Positions 6,314 through 15,776 of a stretch of DNA of 64,000 nucleotides are shown here, one piece after another. Under the pieces are notes generated by a model. The model saw only the letters and a program-made list of their open reading frames with translations. It was not told where the DNA came from and searched no databases. Both the position numbers and the translations under genes were made by a program. The stretch is taken from contig JACPEP010000006.1 of NCBI GenBank assembly GCA_016183425.1, positions 88,875 to 152,874 on the forward strand, read 5' to 3'. Origin of the DNA: Chloroflexota bacterium (GTDB lineage: Bacteria; Chloroflexota; Dehalococcoidia; JACPEP01). Within the stretch, counting starts at the first letter, position 1. Each line of letters begins with the position of its first letter.

Positions 6314-9133
6314 TTGCTATTGGAGAATCGCAGGGGGCAAAGGAACTTGTCTCGTAAGGAGCTTATCTTATTGGGCGTCATCCTGGTGGTGGCCGCTTTC
6401 TTCCGCCTCTACCAGTTGGACTCCGCTCCCCCCGGCCTTCAGTACGACGAAGCCTACAACGGCATGGACGCCCTAAGGGTGCTCCAGGGGGAGCGCCCTA
6501 TGTTCTTCGAGGGCAATAACGGACGGGAGCCTCTTTTTATCTACCTGGTGGCCCTTTCGGTAGCCCTGGTGGGCAAGGGCGTTCTGGCGGTGCGGCTAGT
6601 CTCGGTGGTCATGGGACTGGCCGTAGTGGCGGGAAGCTACTTCCTGGTGCGGCGCCTCTATGGGGTGCCGGTAGCTCTCATAAGCGCCGGATTGCTTTCC
6701 GTCTCCTTCTGGCACGTGCTGGTCAGCCGCTGGGGATATGAAACGGGGCCGCTGCTCTTTTTGGAGGTGTTGGCTCTCCTCCTCTTCTGGGAGGCCATAG
6801 ATAAGGGGAACAATATAGCGGCCCTGGGGGGTGGGGTGGCTTTAGGAGCTTCCCTTTATACTTATCCCTCCAGCCGTTTTCTACCCATTGCCTTTTTGGT
6901 GTTTGTGGTTGTTAGTGCACTTCTTAAACCTATCTTTATTAAAGAGAGGGGACGCTCCCTCATCATTTTCTTTGCCGCGGCGTTGGTAGCCCTGATCCCT
7001 CTGGGCCAGTACGCCGTCACCCATTCTCAGTCCTTCCTCCTCCGGACCTCTCAGACCAACGACATCCGTTACATCCTGGAGAAAGGGGATTTTGGTCCCT
7101 TTCTGGGCGATTCCCTCAATGCTCTGGCCATGTTCAGCTTGAGGGGCGACCCTCAGTGGATGTATAACTTTTCGGGCCGTCCCCTCTTTGATCCCGTCAC
7201 GTCTCTCCTTTTTTACGCCGGAGTAGGTTTGGTCTTAGCCCGCTTTCGTGACCCCCGCCACGCTCTGGCCTTGATAACGGTAGGGGTGATGCTCGTTCCT
7301 ATCGCTATTACCGGCCAAAGCCCTCACCTGGTGCGGGCGGTGGGCATCATTCCCTTCCTGTACCTTTTTCCCGCGCTGGGTATCCTCTGGCTGTGGCAAA
7401 GGGTGGCGATACGTTTTGTTGTTCATGGGCAAAAAATGGCCGTCGCTTTTCTGGCTCTCCTCTTCTTAGCTACTGCTGCATCCACCTATTACCACTTCTT
7501 TCAGGTGTGGGCCAAAGAGCCGCAGGTGCTGCAAGAGTACGACGCCGATTTGGTGGATGGGCTTCACTTTCTCCAGCGCTATAATGGCTCGGAAAGGATC
7601 TTCCTCGCCACGGAGCAGCCCAACCACCCGGCAGTGGCTTTTTTGGCTCCTCATGCAGAGCAGGTGAGACAGTTTACGGGCTTCTCCCGCTTCACCGGGC
7701 GCTCCACCCTGGTTCTGCCCGCCGCGGGAGACATCCTCTACCTGTTTCCCCGTTGGATGACCCCTTCTGCGGAGCAAATGGCGTCCTTTGCCTCCATGCA
7801 ACCGGTAGCCACGGGGCGGGACATGGATGGCAAACCCAGCTTTGTTGCCTACCGCTTGGACAGCCAGGCCCTGGCCGCGGCCCGCTCCGTAACCCCGCAA
7901 AAGGTTCTCAACAAAGATTTGGGGGGTGAGGTGAGGCTGGTGGGGTACGTTGCCCCATCGGAAATACGCTCGGGAGAAGAATTGCCCCTCATATTGTACT
8001 GGCAGCCCTTAGGCCGCGCTAAAGACGACTATCGCATTACCTTCTCCATCACCGATGACCGAGGCCAGCGCCGGAGTTGGAGGTGGCTGACCGGTGACGA
8101 TAGCTACCCCCCCGGCCTGTGGGAAGATGGGGACCTGGTCATCACCAAGTATGGGCTAGGCCTGTACCCCGGCCTGCCCCGGGGAGAGGGTTGGGTGACA
8201 GTTCGCTTCGCCCCTCCCCGGAGCGAGGCCGGCGGCCTCTCAGCGACCCTGGGCCCGGTGCGATGGCTTACGAACCCCACCCCGCCCCCGCTCCAATTTT
8301 TGGGCGCGCGCTCCTTCACCCGCGCCAGAATAGCTGACGACCTTCTTCTCCTGGGCTGGAACAAAGGGGAGGGCAACTTCCAGCCGGGAGATCGGGTTCC
8401 GGTAACCCTTTTCTGGCAAGCTCTGCAGAAGGGGGTAGAAAACTATCGTTTCGCTATCCAATGGGTGGATGGGGAGGGGCGCCTTTGGGATGCGGCCCCC
8501 CGGCTTCTAGCAGGAGGGGTTTATCCCCCTGGGGAATGGGCCCCGGGGGAGGTGGTTAGAGATGACGTGGCTTCCCCTCTCAGCGTCAGAATGCCGCCGG
8601 ACCGCTACCAAGCTCACCTCAAGGTTTTCCTGGGAGAACGCCTGGTGAGCCGCCTGTCAAACCTATTCTCTATTCAGGTTGTTCCCGGCCAGCGGGAATA
8701 CCGGGAGCCATCCCTGCCTCACTCGGTCTACGCCAGGATGGGAGACGATATGGAGCTTCTGGGCTACCGCCTGTCCCCAGAGGGCATTGCCTCTCCGGGG
8801 GAGCTGAAGGTAACCTTGTACTGGAGGGCCTTGAAAAAGATGGAGCGGGATTATACTATTTTCTTGCACCTCCTGGATGATTCGGGAAGATTGACCGGCC
8901 AGGTGGACGGGCCGCCCAGGGCGGGTCAGTACCCCACCAGCCGCTGGGCGCCTGAGGAGGTGGTGGAGGAGGAGCGCTATTTACCCTTGCCTCAGGGCAT
9001 GACCTCAGCGAGGTATCAACTGAGGGTGGGCGTGTATTGCTTCCCCCAGATGGAGCGCCTCCCCATCTCCGACAATCGAGGTAATTCTCTGGGCACCAGT
9101 CTCCTGTTGCAAGAGATTCCCGAGGGCGGATAA
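6314..9133 (+). CDS. GT39/ArnT-like membrane glycosyltransferase with C-terminal repeats
   Basis: Large (939 aa) glycosyltransferase of the dolichyl-phosphate-mannose mannosyltransferase superfamily. After a basic N-terminus comes a first helix, then the catalytic-loop signature QYDEAYNGMDA at about residue 45, followed by roughly ten further hydrophobic segments to about residue 395. The remaining half is extracytoplasmic and holds three related beta-rich units (from about residues 545, 675 and 800). Each begins like LVGY/LLGW/LLGYR and contains a P-V/L-T-LYWxAL-type strand. Start is uncertain: TTG at 6314, with another TTG two codons later. It likely transfers a sugar from a polyprenyl-phosphate carrier; acceptor unknown. 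The next gene, a sugar transferase, follows after 4 bases. Confidence 0.82.
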   Translation: MLLENRRGQRNLSRKELILLGVILVVAAFFRLYQLDSAPPGLQYDEAYNGMDALRVLQGERPMFFEGNNGREPLFIYLVALSVALVGKGVLAVRLVSVVMGLAVVAGSYFLVRRLYGVPVALISAGLLSVSFWHVLVSRWGYETGPLLFLEVLALLLFWEAIDKGNNIAALGGGVALGASLYTYPSSRFLPIAFLVFVVVSALLKPIFIKERGRSLIIFFAAALVALIPLGQYAVTHSQSFLLRTSQTNDIRYILEKGDFGPFLGDSLNALAMFSLRGDPQWMYNFSGRPLFDPVTSLLFYAGVGLVLARFRDPRHALALITVGVMLVPIAITGQSPHLVRAVGIIPFLYLFPALGILWLWQRVAIRFVVHGQKMAVAFLALLFLATAASTYYHFFQVWAKEPQVLQEYDADLVDGLHFLQRYNGSERIFLATEQPNHPAVAFLAPHAEQVRQFTGFSRFTGRSTLVLPAAGDILYLFPRWMTPSAEQMASFASMQPVATGRDMDGKPSFVAYRLDSQALAAARSVTPQKVLNKDLGGEVRLVGYVAPSEIRSGEELPLILYWQPLGRAKDDYRITFSITDDRGQRRSWRWLTGDDSYPPGLWEDGDLVITKYGLGLYPGLPRGEGWVTVRFAPPRSEAGGLSATLGPVRWLTNPTPPPLQFLGARSFTRARIADDLLLLGWNKGEGNFQPGDRVPVTLFWQALQKGVENYRFAIQWVDGEGRLWDAAPRLLAGGVYPPGEWAPGEVVRDDVASPLSVRMPPDRYQAHLKVFLGERLVSRLSNLFSIQVVPGQREYREPSLPHSVYARMGDDMELLGYRLSPEGIASPGELKVTLYWRALKKMERDYTIFLHLLDDSGRLTGQVDGPPRAGQYPTSRWAPEEVVEEERYLPLPQGMTSARYQLRVGVYCFPQMERLPISDNRGNSLGTSLLLQEIPEGG

Positions 9134-9137
9134 AACG

Positions 9138-10949
9138 ATGGTAACGTTGGGCGACGAGAAAGGGTTGCGCATCCTTATACCGGCCACTCATCCGGAACAG
9201 GCAGAGGACCTGTTCGCGGTTGCTTCCCGCGTCTTTCGCCGCCGCCTGGGCCGGGTGGTGGTTCTGGGGGTGGTGGAGGTACCTGATGGAAGCAACCTCT
9301 CTCTGGGGGCCCTTCAGGCCCGGGCACAGCGCCAGTTCCTGGGCACGGTAGCGCCTTTGGGGGAGAAAGAGGGCATAGAGGTTAAAACGGTGGTTCGAGT
9401 TGCTCGTGAGGCGTGGCGCGGGATTCAGGAAGTGGTGGCGGAAGAGGGCATCCACCTGCTTCTCCTGGAGTGGATGGGGCAGCGGAAGCAAGAGGAGGGT
9501 CTTTTCGGCACCACCATTCGACGCCTGGCGGCCAGCCCGCCCTGCCACCTGGCGGTGGTGAAGCTAAGGGATATATCAGATTGTCGCAGCATCCTGGTTC
9601 CGGTACGAGGCGGCCCCCACGCCGAGTTGGCCCTGGAGCTGGCTTTGGCCCTCTCCGAAAGCCTCCCGGCAAAGGTTACCGTAATGAATGTCACCACCCA
9701 AATTGAAGAAAAGGGGCCCGATGATCTGATACCTCGAACCCAAAGACGGGAGCACGTACAACTGCTGAGGGTACCTTCTCCCTCGGTGGAGGAGGCCATC
9801 CTAGAGGAAGCTAAGAGGCATCAACTGGTGGTCATGGGCGCTTCGGCGGCCCTGGATGGGCATGATACCCTCTTTGGGGTCATACCAGAGGCCATTATGA
9901 GTCAGACCCAAGCTGCCGTTATCATCACTAAAACCCGGGAGCCGGTCTATTCCAGCCCTTCCTTAGCTCAGGTGGAGCCGGTAGCGGCTCAGGTGGACAA
10001 GTGGTTTGCCGAGAACACCTTTCACGGCCGGGAATTCCGTGACTACGATGAGCTGCTTTACCTGAAGAGAAAGCAGGGCCTCACCATCAGCCTGGGACTG
10101 CCCGCCCTCAACGAAGAGGATACCATCGGCACTGTCCTCCGCGTGGTGAAGGGGGAGCTTATGGAACATTGTCCCCTTCTGGATGAGATCGCCGTGCTGG
10201 ATGGCGGCTCCACCGACCGGACGATGCCCATTGCCCGGGGCTGGGGAGTGCCTGTCTACTATCACAAGGAGGTCCTGGCAAGGTATTCCCGCCGTCCCGG
10301 CAAAGGAGACGCCCTGTGGAAGAGCCTCTATTTCCTTAAGGGGGACATCTTGCTGTGGATTGATACCGATATTATGAATATCCATCCCCGTTTCATCTGC
10401 GGCGTCCTGGGGCCCCTGCTGAGGGAGGAGCACATTCAATACGTTACCTCCTTTTACGGGCGGGCCATGCAGCCCTCGGACTACTATCAGGGGGAGTCCG
10501 ACCCGGTGGCCCACCTGGTGGCCCGGCCCCTCATCAACCTGTTTTTCCCCCAGCTTTCAGGACTGGTGGAGCCCCCCAGCCGAGAGCACGGCGGCCGGCG
10601 CCGTGCTCTGGAGCAGGTTCCCTTCTTCTCTGGCTTTGGTGTGGAGATGGGGCTTCTCTTGGACATGTGGGCGCGCTTTGGACTCAAAGCCATCGGTCAG
10701 TCGGACCTGGAGGATAGGGTTCAGCGAGACCTGCCCCTTATCGTCCATTGGCGACGCTCTTTTGGCGTCATACAGGCGATAATGAAGCGGGTGGAGCAGC
10801 AGAGAAGGGTCAGCCTTCTGGAGGGAACCGACCTGAGCATGAAGCTCCTTCGCTATGAGCAGGATCGCCTCTATCTGGAGCTCCAGGAGGTAGAAGAGAC
10901 GGAGCTACCCCCCATGGTTACCGTGCCCGAATACAGCCCTCGGAGGTAA
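9138..10949 (+). CDS. Usp-Usp-glucosyl-3-phosphoglycerate synthase-like fusion
   Basis: A 603-aa three-part protein. Residues about 8-142 and 148-266 resemble two universal stress protein folds (GLRILIPATHPEQAED; SILVPVRGGPHAELALELA). Residues about 314-560 are a GT2-family transferase with PALNEEDTIG, LDGGSTDRT, the metal-binding IDTDIMNIHPRFI and a downstream region like glucosyl-3-phosphoglycerate synthases (PFFSGFGVEMGLLLD, QSDLEDRVQRD). Such enzymes make the precursor of glucosylglycerate or mannosylglycerate-type solutes. The Usp part lacks an obvious complete ATP-binding GxxG motif, so a regulatory or scaffold role is likely. It is probably co-transcribed with the upstream glycosyltransferase. 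Substrate assignment is inference. Confidence 0.82.
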   Translation: MVTLGDEKGLRILIPATHPEQAEDLFAVASRVFRRRLGRVVVLGVVEVPDGSNLSLGALQARAQRQFLGTVAPLGEKEGIEVKTVVRVAREAWRGIQEVVAEEGIHLLLLEWMGQRKQEEGLFGTTIRRLAASPPCHLAVVKLRDISDCRSILVPVRGGPHAELALELALALSESLPAKVTVMNVTTQIEEKGPDDLIPRTQRREHVQLLRVPSPSVEEAILEEAKRHQLVVMGASAALDGHDTLFGVIPEAIMSQTQAAVIITKTREPVYSSPSLAQVEPVAAQVDKWFAENTFHGREFRDYDELLYLKRKQGLTISLGLPALNEEDTIGTVLRVVKGELMEHCPLLDEIAVLDGGSTDRTMPIARGWGVPVYYHKEVLARYSRRPGKGDALWKSLYFLKGDILLWIDTDIMNIHPRFICGVLGPLLREEHIQYVTSFYGRAMQPSDYYQGESDPVAHLVARPLINLFFPQLSGLVEPPSREHGGRRRALEQVPFFSGFGVEMGLLLDMWARFGLKAIGQSDLEDRVQRDLPLIVHWRRSFGVIQAIMKRVEQQRRVSLLEGTDLSMKLLRYEQDRLYLELQEVEETELPPMVTVPEYSPRR

Positions 10950-10954
10950 CGATG

Positions 10955-13162
10955 CTACTCCAGGCTGCCTTTATGGGGTAACACCCCCTTTATAAAGGCG
11001 GGCGCCCACCAATTCAGGTCTCCCAGGAGGCGCATAGTGGCGGGAACCACCAGAGCGCGCACCAGGGTAGCATCGATGAAGACCGCCAGCGCCAAAGCCA
11101 CCCCCATGGATTTGATGAGGACGATGTCCGCCAGGGCGAAGGAACCCAGCACCAGTACCATAACGAGAGCGGCTCCGGTGATAATGCGCCCACTGCGCTG
11201 CAGGCCCAGGGCCACGCTGGCCGTGTTGTCCCCGCTCTCGTCGTAAGCTTCTTTGATTCGGCTGAGGAGGAAAACCTCGTAGTCCATACTCAAGCCAAAG
11301 ACGGTGCAGAACATGAGGATGGGCAGGGTGGCCTCCACCAGGCCTTGAGGCGTGAAGTTAAGCACCCCGGCAAAGTGCCCCTCCTGAAAGATGTACACCA
11401 GCGCCCCGTAGCTGGCCATGATGCTCAAGGCGTTCATAAACACTGCCTTTAGAGGCAGAACCACGGAGCGGAAAAGGAGAAACAAGGCGACATAGATAAT
11501 TCCTACTACCATGAGTATCGCCCGGGGAAAGTCCTGGTACAGCCCATCTACCACGTCCTTGATGATAGCGCTGGTGCCGGTCACAGATACCTTCAGATCG
11601 CCTCCCGGCGTCATTTGTCGAATCCGCTGCACCAAGGCCTGGCTCTCCCCGGACATGGGCTTGGTGTGGATTACTACTCGCAGCATGGTCGCCTTATCTC
11701 CGCCCAGGCTCTTCACCGCTTTGGTTATCTCCGGGGACCACTGGGACGGCTGCGAGTACAGGGCCATGTATTGCTCTTTGGTCAGCCGAGGATCCAGGGT
11801 AACGAGGCTGGTCACCCTGGCCACGTCCTTTTCTTTGGCGATCCCCTGAGCCAACTCGTAAAGGGCGGCCACGTTCTCGGGACGAAGAACCCCCTTGTCC
11901 GACTGGACGACCACCAGGATAGGGGATTGTTCCCCGGCCCCAAATTTCTCTTCTAAAAGGTTGAAGCCGCGGCGAGAATCCACCCAGGGGGGTAGGGCGC
12001 TGGCATCCACCGAGCCCAGTTGCACACTCAGGAAGGGAATGCCCAGGGCGGAAAGAAAGAGGAAGAGGGGTACCAGCACCAGCACGGGATGCTTCATCAC
12101 CCCCAGGGCCAGCCGGTGCCATAATGTGCCGCCCTGGGCAGGAATGCGGATGAGGGAGAGGGAGTTCACCCGTCTCCCCAGTAGGGAGAGGAGGGCGGGG
12201 AGGAAGGTCAGTGCCGCCATTACGGATACCAGAACCACCAGACCACCGCCGATGCCCAGGGAGCGGAGCATCGTGGAGTTGAAGGTCAAGAGCCCCATAA
12301 GGCCAAAGAATACCGTGGCCCCAGAGAAGAAGACCGCCCGTCCTGCGGTGGCGGTGGCCACGGCCACCGCCTCGGCCACCCCCCGCCGATTCAGCTCCTC
12401 TCGGAAGCGGCTGACGATGAAAAGGGAGTAATCTATGCCCACCCCCAGCCCTAGCATGGAGGCCATGTTCAGCACAAAGATGGACATGGTGGTGACCTGG
12501 GCCAGGAAGTAAATCAGGGCCAGGGTGGTGAACACCGCCACCCCGCCCATGGCCACCGGAGCCCCGGCGGCCACTAAGGCGCCGAAGATGAGGAGCAGGG
12601 CTACCAGAGCTAAGGGGAAGGTATAAATTTCCGCCCGCTGTAGGTCATTTTCGCTCACCTTTTGAATGTCGTAGGCGGTGGCAAAGGGCCCGGCCACGTG
12701 TGTTTCCAGCTCCACGGGCTTGATGGCCTCTCTGAGCTTTGGTACAAGATTCATAGCGGTATCGGCATCTACGTTGAGGTTAACCAACGCGTAGGTCGTT
12801 GTGCCATCGGGGGAGATAAGGCTGGGATCCCCTGAGGAGGCATAGGTCTCTATGCCGCTCACCTCTCTCATACCTTTTAGGCCGGCTAAAGCCGTGTCCA
12901 TCTGCTGAAGGAAGCGGGGGTCGGTGGCAGGGAGGGAGGGGCTGCTGAAAACGACTTGAAGCGAGCTGGGGCTTGTCCCCAACTCCCGATTCAGGACATC
13001 AAAAGCCCGTGCTGATTCGCTGTCCGGATTTGTATAGCCACCGGCCTTGAGGACCCCCGATACCTGGGGGACAAAGATGAGACTGGCGCCGAAGATCACC
13101 GCCCATAGGAGGAGTACCCACCAGCGGGCGCGAACCACAAAACTACCCAGGCGATAGAACAT
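10955..13162 (-). CDS. MMPL-family RND transporter
   Basis: 735-aa integral membrane exporter of the MMPL type. Helix 1 (RARWWVLLLWAVIFGASLIFV) is followed by an extracytoplasmic loop domain, a block of five to six helices containing LGLGVGIDYSLFIVSRFREE, a large second loop, and a matching helix block with FGLSMDYEVFLLSRIKEAYDE. These two related GxxxDYxxFLxSRxxEE motifs mark the internal duplication of the family. MMPL proteins move lipids or hydrophobic molecules across the inner membrane using the proton gradient. The gene converges with the preceding one and diverges from the MFS cluster. Substrate unknown. Confidence 0.93.
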   Translation of the reverse strand: MFYRLGSFVVRARWWVLLLWAVIFGASLIFVPQVSGVLKAGGYTNPDSESARAFDVLNRELGTSPSSLQVVFSSPSLPATDPRFLQQMDTALAGLKGMREVSGIETYASSGDPSLISPDGTTTYALVNLNVDADTAMNLVPKLREAIKPVELETHVAGPFATAYDIQKVSENDLQRAEIYTFPLALVALLLIFGALVAAGAPVAMGGVAVFTTLALIYFLAQVTTMSIFVLNMASMLGLGVGIDYSLFIVSRFREELNRRGVAEAVAVATATAGRAVFFSGATVFFGLMGLLTFNSTMLRSLGIGGGLVVLVSVMAALTFLPALLSLLGRRVNSLSLIRIPAQGGTLWHRLALGVMKHPVLVLVPLFLFLSALGIPFLSVQLGSVDASALPPWVDSRRGFNLLEEKFGAGEQSPILVVVQSDKGVLRPENVAALYELAQGIAKEKDVARVTSLVTLDPRLTKEQYMALYSQPSQWSPEITKAVKSLGGDKATMLRVVIHTKPMSGESQALVQRIRQMTPGGDLKVSVTGTSAIIKDVVDGLYQDFPRAILMVVGIIYVALFLLFRSVVLPLKAVFMNALSIMASYGALVYIFQEGHFAGVLNFTPQGLVEATLPILMFCTVFGLSMDYEVFLLSRIKEAYDESGDNTASVALGLQRSGRIITGAALVMVLVLGSFALADIVLIKSMGVALALAVFIDATLVRALVVPATMRLLGDLNWWAPAFIKGVLPHKGSLE

Positions 13163-13195
13163 CTCACCTCCCTGCTATCAAGACTGGTATTCGGT

Positions 13196-13224
13196 TTGAC
13201 AAAAGAGCCAAAAGCAATTATAAC
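13196..13224 (+). promoter_or_regulatory. Sigma-70-type promoter for the MFS cluster
   Basis: TTGACA at 13196-13201, a 17-base spacer, then TATAAC at 13219-13224, in the gap between the divergent MMPL and MFS genes. A TATAAT also reads on the minus strand across the same bases, so the -10 region may be shared for divergent transcription. Distance to the MFS start is about 68 bases. Confidence 0.75.
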
Positions 13225-13291
13225 AAACTCATCGTTTCTGCGAGCAGGGTGTTTTGCATAGCATGAGAGAAAAGGGCACGACAGGCACCTT

Positions 13292-14533
13292 ATGACAATC
13301 CCCACGAAGGAAGCGAGGCCCTCTCCGTACCGATGGGTAGTTATCAGTATGCTGTGGGGGCTGAACGTTATCGAGCCGATAACCCTTCAGTCCCTGGGCG
13401 TCATGCTGCCCGCCATCACCCAGGATCTCTCAGTAACCCCCAGCCAGGCGGGGTTGTTGGGGGCGGCCGCCTGGTTGGGCCGGGCCCTTTTCTCCATTCC
13501 CTTTAGCGCCTGGCTTTCCCGCTACGGTCCGCGCCGCCTGGTGGGGGGCGCTATCCTGACCGCCGTTGTTCTCGTTTTCCTCCAGGGCCTTTCCCCGGCC
13601 TATGGTTTTCTGTTGGCCAGCCGCGTGGCGCTGGTGGTGGTGCTGGTGGCCGAAGTGCCCGCCCGGCCCCTTCTTATTCAGCAGTGGTTTCCCCGCCGTG
13701 AGATCTCCCTGGTCAACGGCATATACTCTGCCCTTAACGGTACCGGGGTGGCCACGGCGGTGGTGTTAACCCCCTTCCTTCTTCTGGCTCTGGGAGGATG
13801 GCGCAACACATTGTATGCCTATGCTGTCCTCTTTGCCCTGGGTGCCCTTTTGTGGATCCTTTTGGCTCGAGAGGGCCGTAGCGAAGAGTATCAGTCGAGA
13901 TACTTGGCCCAAAAAAGAACGCCCCTGATGGCGGTGATGAAGTATCGGGAGCTGTGGCTCCTGGCGTTGGGACAGTTGGGGGGCTATATAGCCTGGTCCG
14001 CCCGTCTCACCTTCTACCCCACCTTCATGCTGGCTGCCTATCAAATGCCCATTACCACCTCCGGGTTCATTCTGGCCATGCACCAGTTGGGCTACATCGT
14101 CGGGTGCTTCATTTCCGGCATCGTAGCCGAGAAGGTGGGCTACCGTCGCCCCCTTATCTATATACCGGGTATCCTCATGCCCCTTTTCTCCTTTGGACTT
14201 CTGGTCACCAGTTGGGTGCCTCTGTTGGCCTTTTTCGCCGTGGCCAGCGGTCTTATCTGGCTTTTTAACCCCATCATCCATACCATTCCCTACGAGCTGC
14301 CGGGGATAAAGCCTCGGGAGGTGGCGGTGGCCTCCGCCTTTGTCGCCACCGCTATGATGGGCGGGGGCAGCCTGGGTCCCTTACTGGCGGGGGTGCTCTA
14401 TCAGGGGCTGGGCTCCCTCTACACCGCCCTGGCCATAACCTGCATCTTTCCGGGCCTCTACTTCGTCACTGGCATGTTGATCCCTGAAACAGGCCGTCGC
14501 GCCCGGGAAGCTACCCGAGTCACCAGTTTATGA
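13292..14533 (+). CDS. MFS transporter (first of three paralogues)
   Basis: 413-aa major facilitator superfamily transporter with twelve predicted helices. It contains the family loop AWLSRYGPRRLVGG between helices 2 and 3, and SLGVMLPAITQDLSVTPSQAGLLG in helix 1-2, mirrored in both following genes. The central loop (EGRSEEYQSRYL) and the conserved YELPGIKPREVAVASAF are also shared. General type resembles the cyanate/nitrate-like MFS group; the substrate cannot be told. Three tandem copies point to local duplication followed by divergence. Confidence 0.9.
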   Translation: MTIPTKEARPSPYRWVVISMLWGLNVIEPITLQSLGVMLPAITQDLSVTPSQAGLLGAAAWLGRALFSIPFSAWLSRYGPRRLVGGAILTAVVLVFLQGLSPAYGFLLASRVALVVVLVAEVPARPLLIQQWFPRREISLVNGIYSALNGTGVATAVVLTPFLLLALGGWRNTLYAYAVLFALGALLWILLAREGRSEEYQSRYLAQKRTPLMAVMKYRELWLLALGQLGGYIAWSARLTFYPTFMLAAYQMPITTSGFILAMHQLGYIVGCFISGIVAEKVGYRRPLIYIPGILMPLFSFGLLVTSWVPLLAFFAVASGLIWLFNPIIHTIPYELPGIKPREVAVASAFVATAMMGGGSLGPLLAGVLYQGLGSLYTALAITCIFPGLYFVTGMLIPETGRRAREATRVTSL

Positions 14534-14540
14534 ATATGGG

Positions 14541-15776
14541 TTGAGAGTGATGGGATCCGGAGAGGGAATGAGATACCGCTGGGTTATAGGGGCCCTCTTT
14601 TTTGGTGCCATTTACGGTACCATGCTCTTTTCCTACTCTTTGGGCATGATGTTGCCGGAGATGACCAAAGAGTTGGGTCTGACTCCCCTTCAAGTGGGTT
14701 GGCTGGGCTCGGCGGCCTGGCTCATTAGTGCCGCTTTGTCAATACCTCTGGGTGTCTGGCTTTCTGGCTACAGCCCAAAAAGGCTGATGGCCTTGGCTCT
14801 TTTCATCGGTGGCCTGAGCCTATTACTCCAGGGATGGGCGCGAAACTTCGTCACTCTTCTGGTTGGCCGCCTGGCTATGTCCGCCGTTCTGGTTGCCCGC
14901 TCGCCCAGCCAGACCCTCCTCATACAGCAGTGGTTTCCCCGTCAGGAAATACCCTTCGTTAACGGGCTCAACAGCGCCTTCAGCGGCACGGGCGTTATTA
15001 CGGCCCTGGCCCTGACCCCTTTGCTCCTCATTCTTTTCTCCGGCTGGAGAAGCATCTTTTTCGCCACCGCCCTCATTTTCTTCCTTCTGGCTCTGGCGTG
15101 GCTCGTTTTCGGCCGAGAGCGAATCACCCCGGAATATCGGGCCCGCCTCGCTTCCCAGGAGCGCAGCCCGATCGCTGCCCCCTTGAGGTACAAAGAGCTG
15201 TGGATTCTGGGACTGGGGGAGGTGGGGTGCTTCGCTACCTGGACAGGACGTATAGTCTTCTGGCCCATCTATGCCCTAGAAAGCTACGCCATGCCGTTGC
15301 CTCTCATCGGCATTATTATGGCCATCCACGAGGTTGGCTATATCCTCAGCGCCCTGGTCTCCGGGTACCTATCCAGCCGGCTGAGGCAGCGCCGTATTTT
15401 CGTTTGGGCGCCGGGGATAGCGATGCCCTTCCTCGCCTTCAGCCTCCTTATCACCGATTCCGTGCCCCTTTTGATCCTGCTATCCTTCCTTAATGGGTTC
15501 ACCTGGACCTTTCAACCCATTGTGTATACGGTGCCCTTCGATCTGCCGGGAGTAAAGCCGCGAGAGGTGGCGGTGGCCACCGCCTTCCTTTCCACCTTTA
15601 TGACAGTGGGCTCGGCTTTGGGGCCCCTCATGATAGGTGCTATCTACCAGGGGACGGGGTCTCTCTTTATGGCTCTCGCCATAAGCTGCATCCCTCCTTT
15701 GGGGATGGCCCTGGCCGCGCCATCGGTGCCGGAGGCGCGTCCCCGTCCCGTGGCGGAGGGGGGGCTGGTTCCATGA
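14541..15776 (+). CDS. MFS transporter (second paralogue)
   Basis: 411-aa MFS transporter, eight bases after the previous gene. The longest frame begins at TTG 14541; ATGs at 14550 and 14568 are alternatives, the last preceded by GGAGAGG. Diagnostic stretches shared with its neighbours are LGMMLPEMTKELGLTPLQVG, WLSGYSPKRLM and the FDLPGVKPREVAVATAFLS loop. Twelve helices are expected. It ends in an ATGA overlap with the third copy, so the three are one operon. Confidence 0.9.
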   Translation: MRVMGSGEGMRYRWVIGALFFGAIYGTMLFSYSLGMMLPEMTKELGLTPLQVGWLGSAAWLISAALSIPLGVWLSGYSPKRLMALALFIGGLSLLLQGWARNFVTLLVGRLAMSAVLVARSPSQTLLIQQWFPRQEIPFVNGLNSAFSGTGVITALALTPLLLILFSGWRSIFFATALIFFLLALAWLVFGRERITPEYRARLASQERSPIAAPLRYKELWILGLGEVGCFATWTGRIVFWPIYALESYAMPLPLIGIIMAIHEVGYILSALVSGYLSSRLRQRRIFVWAPGIAMPFLAFSLLITDSVPLLILLSFLNGFTWTFQPIVYTVPFDLPGVKPREVAVATAFLSTFMTVGSALGPLMIGAIYQGTGSLFMALAISCIPPLGMALAAPSVPEARPRPVAEGGLVP

